A DNA stretch of 15,384 nucleotides from the NCBI GenBank assembly GCA_947073895.1, contig CAMTNN010000016.1, forward strand, positions 1 through 15,384, written 5' to 3'. The notes beneath the pieces were generated by a model. The model made no database searches and was not told where the DNA came from. It saw nothing but the letters and a program-made list of their open reading frames with translations. Positions 13,431-15,384 of the stretch are shown piece after piece (position 1 is the first letter of the stretch; every line of letters begins with the position of its first letter). Source of the stretch: an uncultured cyanobacterium (GTDB lineage Bacteria > Cyanobacteriota > Vampirovibrionia > Gastranaerophilales > Gastranaerophilaceae). Both the position numbers and the translations under genes were made by a program.

Positions 13431-13462
13431 AGGGCGAAGCTTAAGCTTTGCCCTTCTTTTTT
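13431..13462 (+). terminator. Rho-independent terminator of the marR-emrA operon
   Basis: AGGGCGAAGCT (13431-13441) pairs with AGCTTTGCCCT (13444-13454), 11 bp with one G-U, followed by TCTTTTTT (13455-13462). It starts 22 bases after the emrA stop. The U-run is on the plus strand only; on the minus strand it is not a terminator. It is the only convincing intrinsic terminator in the window. Confidence 0.93.
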
Positions 13463-13466
13463 GATA

Positions 13467-14402
13467 TTATTTAACAACTTTTAACATATATCTAACACAA
13501 TCTTTAGAATTGTGGTTTTTATGAGCTATATCATAGCAGTTTTCGACTACTTTTTTATAGGCATCTTTGTTTTCTAAATACGCTTCTATTTTGAATAATA
13601 AATCTGAAAAATCTTCATAAAAAGGCATTGATCCTTCAAATAAAGCAAGTTCTTCACGGTAGTCACTTATCATGAGTCGTTTGCAGGCAACAGTTTGGAG
13701 TGTCCTGTAATTTAGAGATGAAATGCCTTGAGAATTCATATTAAAAACGATTTTTGTATTGTTAATGGCACGCGCCATATCTTTTTCGTTGTCGATAAAA
13801 CCTTGATAGCATAAATCTATTATTTCAGGTATTTTGGCACGATTTCTTGCATCTTCATAATGTTTGCCGATTGCGTACCAGGCAAACTTCAGATGAGGAA
13901 GTTTAGTGAAAAGTTCCTCAAAAAAGCTCAAACGATAATCTGTATCAAGTCTTCCTGCAAACATAATATCAAATTCCGGCTCTTGTTCGTTGTCTTTATA
14001 AATATCAAAGTTGACAAAATGCGGAAGGTAATGGATGTTTTTGAAGTTTTCGTAACTTGTTAAAATTTTATCCCAATAAAATGTGTAGTTATCATCATCT
14101 TCTAAATATGGAAGATATTTTTCCCACTCCGGTCCTGATGTTTTACTTCTGATATCATCAGAAAAATAGTTTATGGAAGGCATTTTTAAGTTATTATCAA
14201 TTTTGATTTTTAAGCCCGAAAAATCATATCCGAGAATCAAATCATAATCATTTTTTAAAAGCTCATTAAGGTTACTATCAAATAACTCGTCATAAACAGT
14301 TACCTGACATTTATTCTGTCTGCAGCCATCAATAATACTATTGGTTGTGAGTCTTCCTCCGATACTGATTGGTAAAATTGCTAAAATGTTCTTCTTTTTC
14401 AT
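13467..14402 (-). CDS. CgeB-like glycosyltransferase (GT-B fold)
   Basis: This is probably a sugar transferase using nucleotide-sugar donors, likely for envelope or surface glycans. An N-terminal Rossmann-like half (KKKNILAILPISIGGRLTTN) carries DYDLILGYDFSGLKIKID. The second half begins EFDIMFAGRLDTDYRLSFFE. It ends with a domain like the CgeB C-terminal part: SLNYRTLQTVACKRLMISDY, followed by REELALF, with the 'N-x-R-x-x-E/Q-x-x-A-C' donor-site pattern, and HNSKDCVRYML near the end. No membrane segment is seen. The frame also has ATG 14414, but a promoter -10 (TAAAAT, 14420-14415) abuts it, so RNA should start at about 14408 and ATG 14402 (MKKKNILAIL) is the better start. Acceptor and donor cannot be told. 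It is tail-to-tail with emrA and divergent from tRNA-Arg. Confidence 0.83.
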   Translation of the reverse strand: MKKKNILAILPISIGGRLTTNSIIDGCRQNKCQVTVYDELFDSNLNELLKNDYDLILGYDFSGLKIKIDNNLKMPSINYFSDDIRSKTSGPEWEKYLPYLEDDDNYTFYWDKILTSYENFKNIHYLPHFVNFDIYKDNEQEPEFDIMFAGRLDTDYRLSFFEELFTKLPHLKFAWYAIGKHYEDARNRAKIPEIIDLCYQGFIDNEKDMARAINNTKIVFNMNSQGISSLNYRTLQTVACKRLMISDYREELALFEGSMPFYEDFSDLLFKIEAYLENKDAYKKVVENCYDIAHKNHNSKDCVRYMLKVVK

Positions 14403-14414
14403 AATCTTGACCAT

Positions 14415-14465
14415 ATTTTACCATTTATTTTAAGGGTTTACAAGGTTCATAAATTTGTTTATACT
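14415..14465. promoter_or_regulatory. Divergent promoters of glycosyltransferase and tRNA-Arg genes sharing a -35
   Basis: Plus strand: TTTACA (14437-14442), 17 bases, TATACT (14460-14465); RNA would start near 14472, 25 bases before the tRNA. Minus strand: TTGTAA (14443-14438), 17 bases, TAAAAT (14420-14415); RNA would start near 14408, about 6 bases before the ATG at 14402. The two -35 elements overlap by five bases. Confidence 0.65.
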
Positions 14466-14496
14466 GGACATAGAATATGAAATATAGAAAAAGTAA

Positions 14497-14572
14497 GGCT
14501 CTGTAGCTCAGTAGGATAGAGCGGAGGTTTCCTAAACCTTGTCTGCCGTGGGTTCGACTCCCTCCAGGGCCA
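14497..14572 (+). tRNA. tRNA-Arg (anticodon CCT)
   Basis: The 76-base cloverleaf reads AGG codons. Acceptor stem GGCTCTG (14497-14503) pairs with CAGGGCC (14565-14571), with discriminator A at 14572. The D-arm is GCTC/GAGC with a GG-containing loop. The anticodon stem GAGGT/ACCTT encloses loop TTCCTAA with anticodon CCT at 14531-14533. The T-loop is TTCGACT. The T-stem GTGGG/CCCTC has one T-T mismatch. CCA is not encoded and must be added by the CCA-adding enzyme. Its own promoter lies at 14437-14465. Confidence 0.95.
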
Positions 14573-14575
14573 TAT

Positions 14576-15112
14576 TTATTTGTTTAAACTGCTAAGTTCT
14601 TGTTTTAATTCTGCAATTTCAGCTGATAAAGTATTTGCCTGTTGTGTGTAAAAACTTTTTACTTCTTCATTAGTTATATTATTACCTTTGTGATCAAAAT
14701 ATAATGTAAATCCCAGTCCGGCTACAGCTCCAATAGCAGCCCCTACTCCGCCGACCATTGCAATTATACCATTTCCGGTAGAAATTCCTCCTATTAAAGC
14801 AGCTGCGCCAACTATACCAACAGACTGACTAATTTGGGAGCCGTAATATGCGATAGCGTGTTTATCTCTTGCAACGACCTCTTTATCTGAGCGTGTATAT
14901 TCATTTTTATTAATTTTATCCAAAAGTTCGTTTAATTTTTCTGTTTTTTCCGCAATTTTAGCTTCAACTTTTGCAATTTCTTTTTCATTTTTAGTGTTAT
15001 TAGTTTTTGTTTCAGTGAAAATTTCACCCACCTCTGTATTTAAAGAGGTGGGTGTTGTTGTAGCTTTTTGTTGTACAGTATTTACGCAATTTGATGTTAC
15101 GGTTAAAGTCAT
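14576..15112 (-). CDS. Coiled-coil protein with Gly-rich membrane hairpin, function unknown (178 aa)
   Basis: I do not recognise a named family. Residues 1-40 are Thr-rich and polar (MTLTVTSNCVNTVQQKATTT). A charged coiled coil lies at about 42-70 (KEIAKVEAKIAEKTEKLNEL). A long Gly/Ala-rich hydrophobic stretch spans about 96-138 and contains GIVGAAALIGGISTGNGIIA and VGGVGAAIGAVAGLGFTLYF. This could form a membrane hairpin of the glycine-zipper type. A second coiled coil closes the protein (QQANTLSAEIAELKQELSSL). There is no signal peptide. The ribosome site AAGGAGG, 9 bases before the ATG, is the strongest in the window. TATAGT at 15148-15143 is a -10 candidate without a clear -35. The stop codon is only 3 bases from the end of the opposite-strand tRNA-Arg. 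Confidence 0.82.
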   Translation of the reverse strand: MTLTVTSNCVNTVQQKATTTPTSLNTEVGEIFTETKTNNTKNEKEIAKVEAKIAEKTEKLNELLDKINKNEYTRSDKEVVARDKHAIAYYGSQISQSVGIVGAAALIGGISTGNGIIAMVGGVGAAIGAVAGLGFTLYFDHKGNNITNEEVKSFYTQQANTLSAEIAELKQELSSLNK

Positions 15113-15227
15113 TTAAATTTTCCTCCTTTAGTATCCTTGTATACTATAAGTATTTTACATTTTTAAAATTGCTTTATTGTAACAATTCTTAATGTTTATT
15201 TATGCAGTAAAGGATGGTTTAAACAAA

Positions 15228-15384
15228 CTAATCTTTTTTCAGTTTCATAAAAAACGCCAGTGGTATTAATACAAACGCAAGCATTGCTACGATTGCGAAT
15301 GTATCAACATAAGCCATTAATGTTGATTGAACTATCATTTGTTTGTAAGCGTAAGCATTAGCTTTGTTTAGGGCAAATGAGCTC
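15228..15384 (-). CDS. DHA2-family (EmrB-type) drug exporter, C-terminal fragment
   Basis: I translated the minus strand from the window edge to TAG at 15230-15228, giving 52 codons; the 5' part of the gene lies beyond the window. The sequence has NKANAYAYKQMIVQSTLMAY, followed by VDTFAIVAMLAFVLIPLAFF and a short basic tail (MKLKKD). This matches the C-terminus of 14-TM EmrB-type proton-driven exporters: a periplasmic helix, then the last membrane segment with the pattern Y-x-D-x-F...P. EmrB works with an EmrA adaptor and a TolC channel, both of which are encoded within 5 kb, so this may be their pump. Orientation and distance make separate transcription certain. No terminator is seen after the stop. 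Confidence 0.85.
   Translation of the reverse strand, partial: SSFALNKANAYAYKQMIVQSTLMAYVDTFAIVAMLAFVLIPLAFFMKLKKD

Noticed and set aside
14573..14600. Phage or island attachment site at the 3' end of tRNA-Arg
   Set aside because: No integrase gene is nearby and no direct copy of the tRNA 3' end was seen elsewhere in the window.

Overview
The window reads as an ordinary chromosomal stretch from an A+T-rich bacterium with two membranes. TolC-type, LptF/LptG-type and EmrA-type proteins imply an outer membrane. RNase Y is the type found in Firmicutes and the cyanobacterial lineage, and the tRNA gene does not encode CCA. Together with several lineage-specific unknown proteins, this best fits a gut-type non-photosynthetic cyanobacterial relative (Melainabacteria / Gastranaerophilales). 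That placement is inference, at roughly 0.6. No insertion sequence, phage gene or CRISPR array was seen.

Layout. 1-865 (minus): 5' part of RNase Y, with a structured leader upstream. 1045-1925 (minus): an XRE-type regulator followed by a Fic-domain AMPylase. 2015-2218 (plus): a small unknown protein. 2208-3085 (minus): rnpA followed by an unknown gene that overlaps it. 3104-4579 (plus): a strong promoter, a 15-residue leader peptide ending Trp-Trp-Arg-Ser, two large RNA hairpins, then a multi-pass membrane protein of unknown function. 4605-7346 (plus): an LptF/LptG-family permease, a matrixin-like zinc protease and an unknown protein. 7349-9103 (minus): dnaX. 9148-10473 (plus): a secreted N-acetylmuramoyl-L-alanine amidase. 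10470-13409: a divergent multidrug efflux locus (TolC-type channel on minus; MarR regulator and EmrA-type adaptor on plus) with two abutting 16-bp operators between the arms. 13467-14402 (minus): a CgeB-like glycosyltransferase. 14497-14572 (plus): tRNA-Arg(CCT). 14576-15112 (minus): a coiled-coil/membrane-hairpin protein. 15228-15384 (minus): the C-terminus of a DHA2 (EmrB-type) drug exporter.

Regulation is the most interesting aspect. Several genes (rnpA, dnaX, the amidase, the matrixin, probably the XRE gene and possibly the permease) have a -10 hexamer ending 6-7 bases before the start codon and no Shine-Dalgarno site. This points to leaderless mRNAs. It also revises two starts: rnpA to 3085 and the amidase to 9148. 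Divergent neighbours repeatedly use interlocked promoters: rnpA/leader peptide, dnaX/amidase, tolC/marR and glycosyltransferase/tRNA-Arg. In these pairs the -35 of one promoter overlaps an element of the other.

The efflux locus is coherent: MarR probably represses both arms by covering the shared -35. The EmrB-type pump piece lies about 1.8 kb away in the other orientation. The Trp-Trp leader peptide with competing hairpins before a non-trp membrane-protein gene is the best candidate for an undescribed regulatory element.
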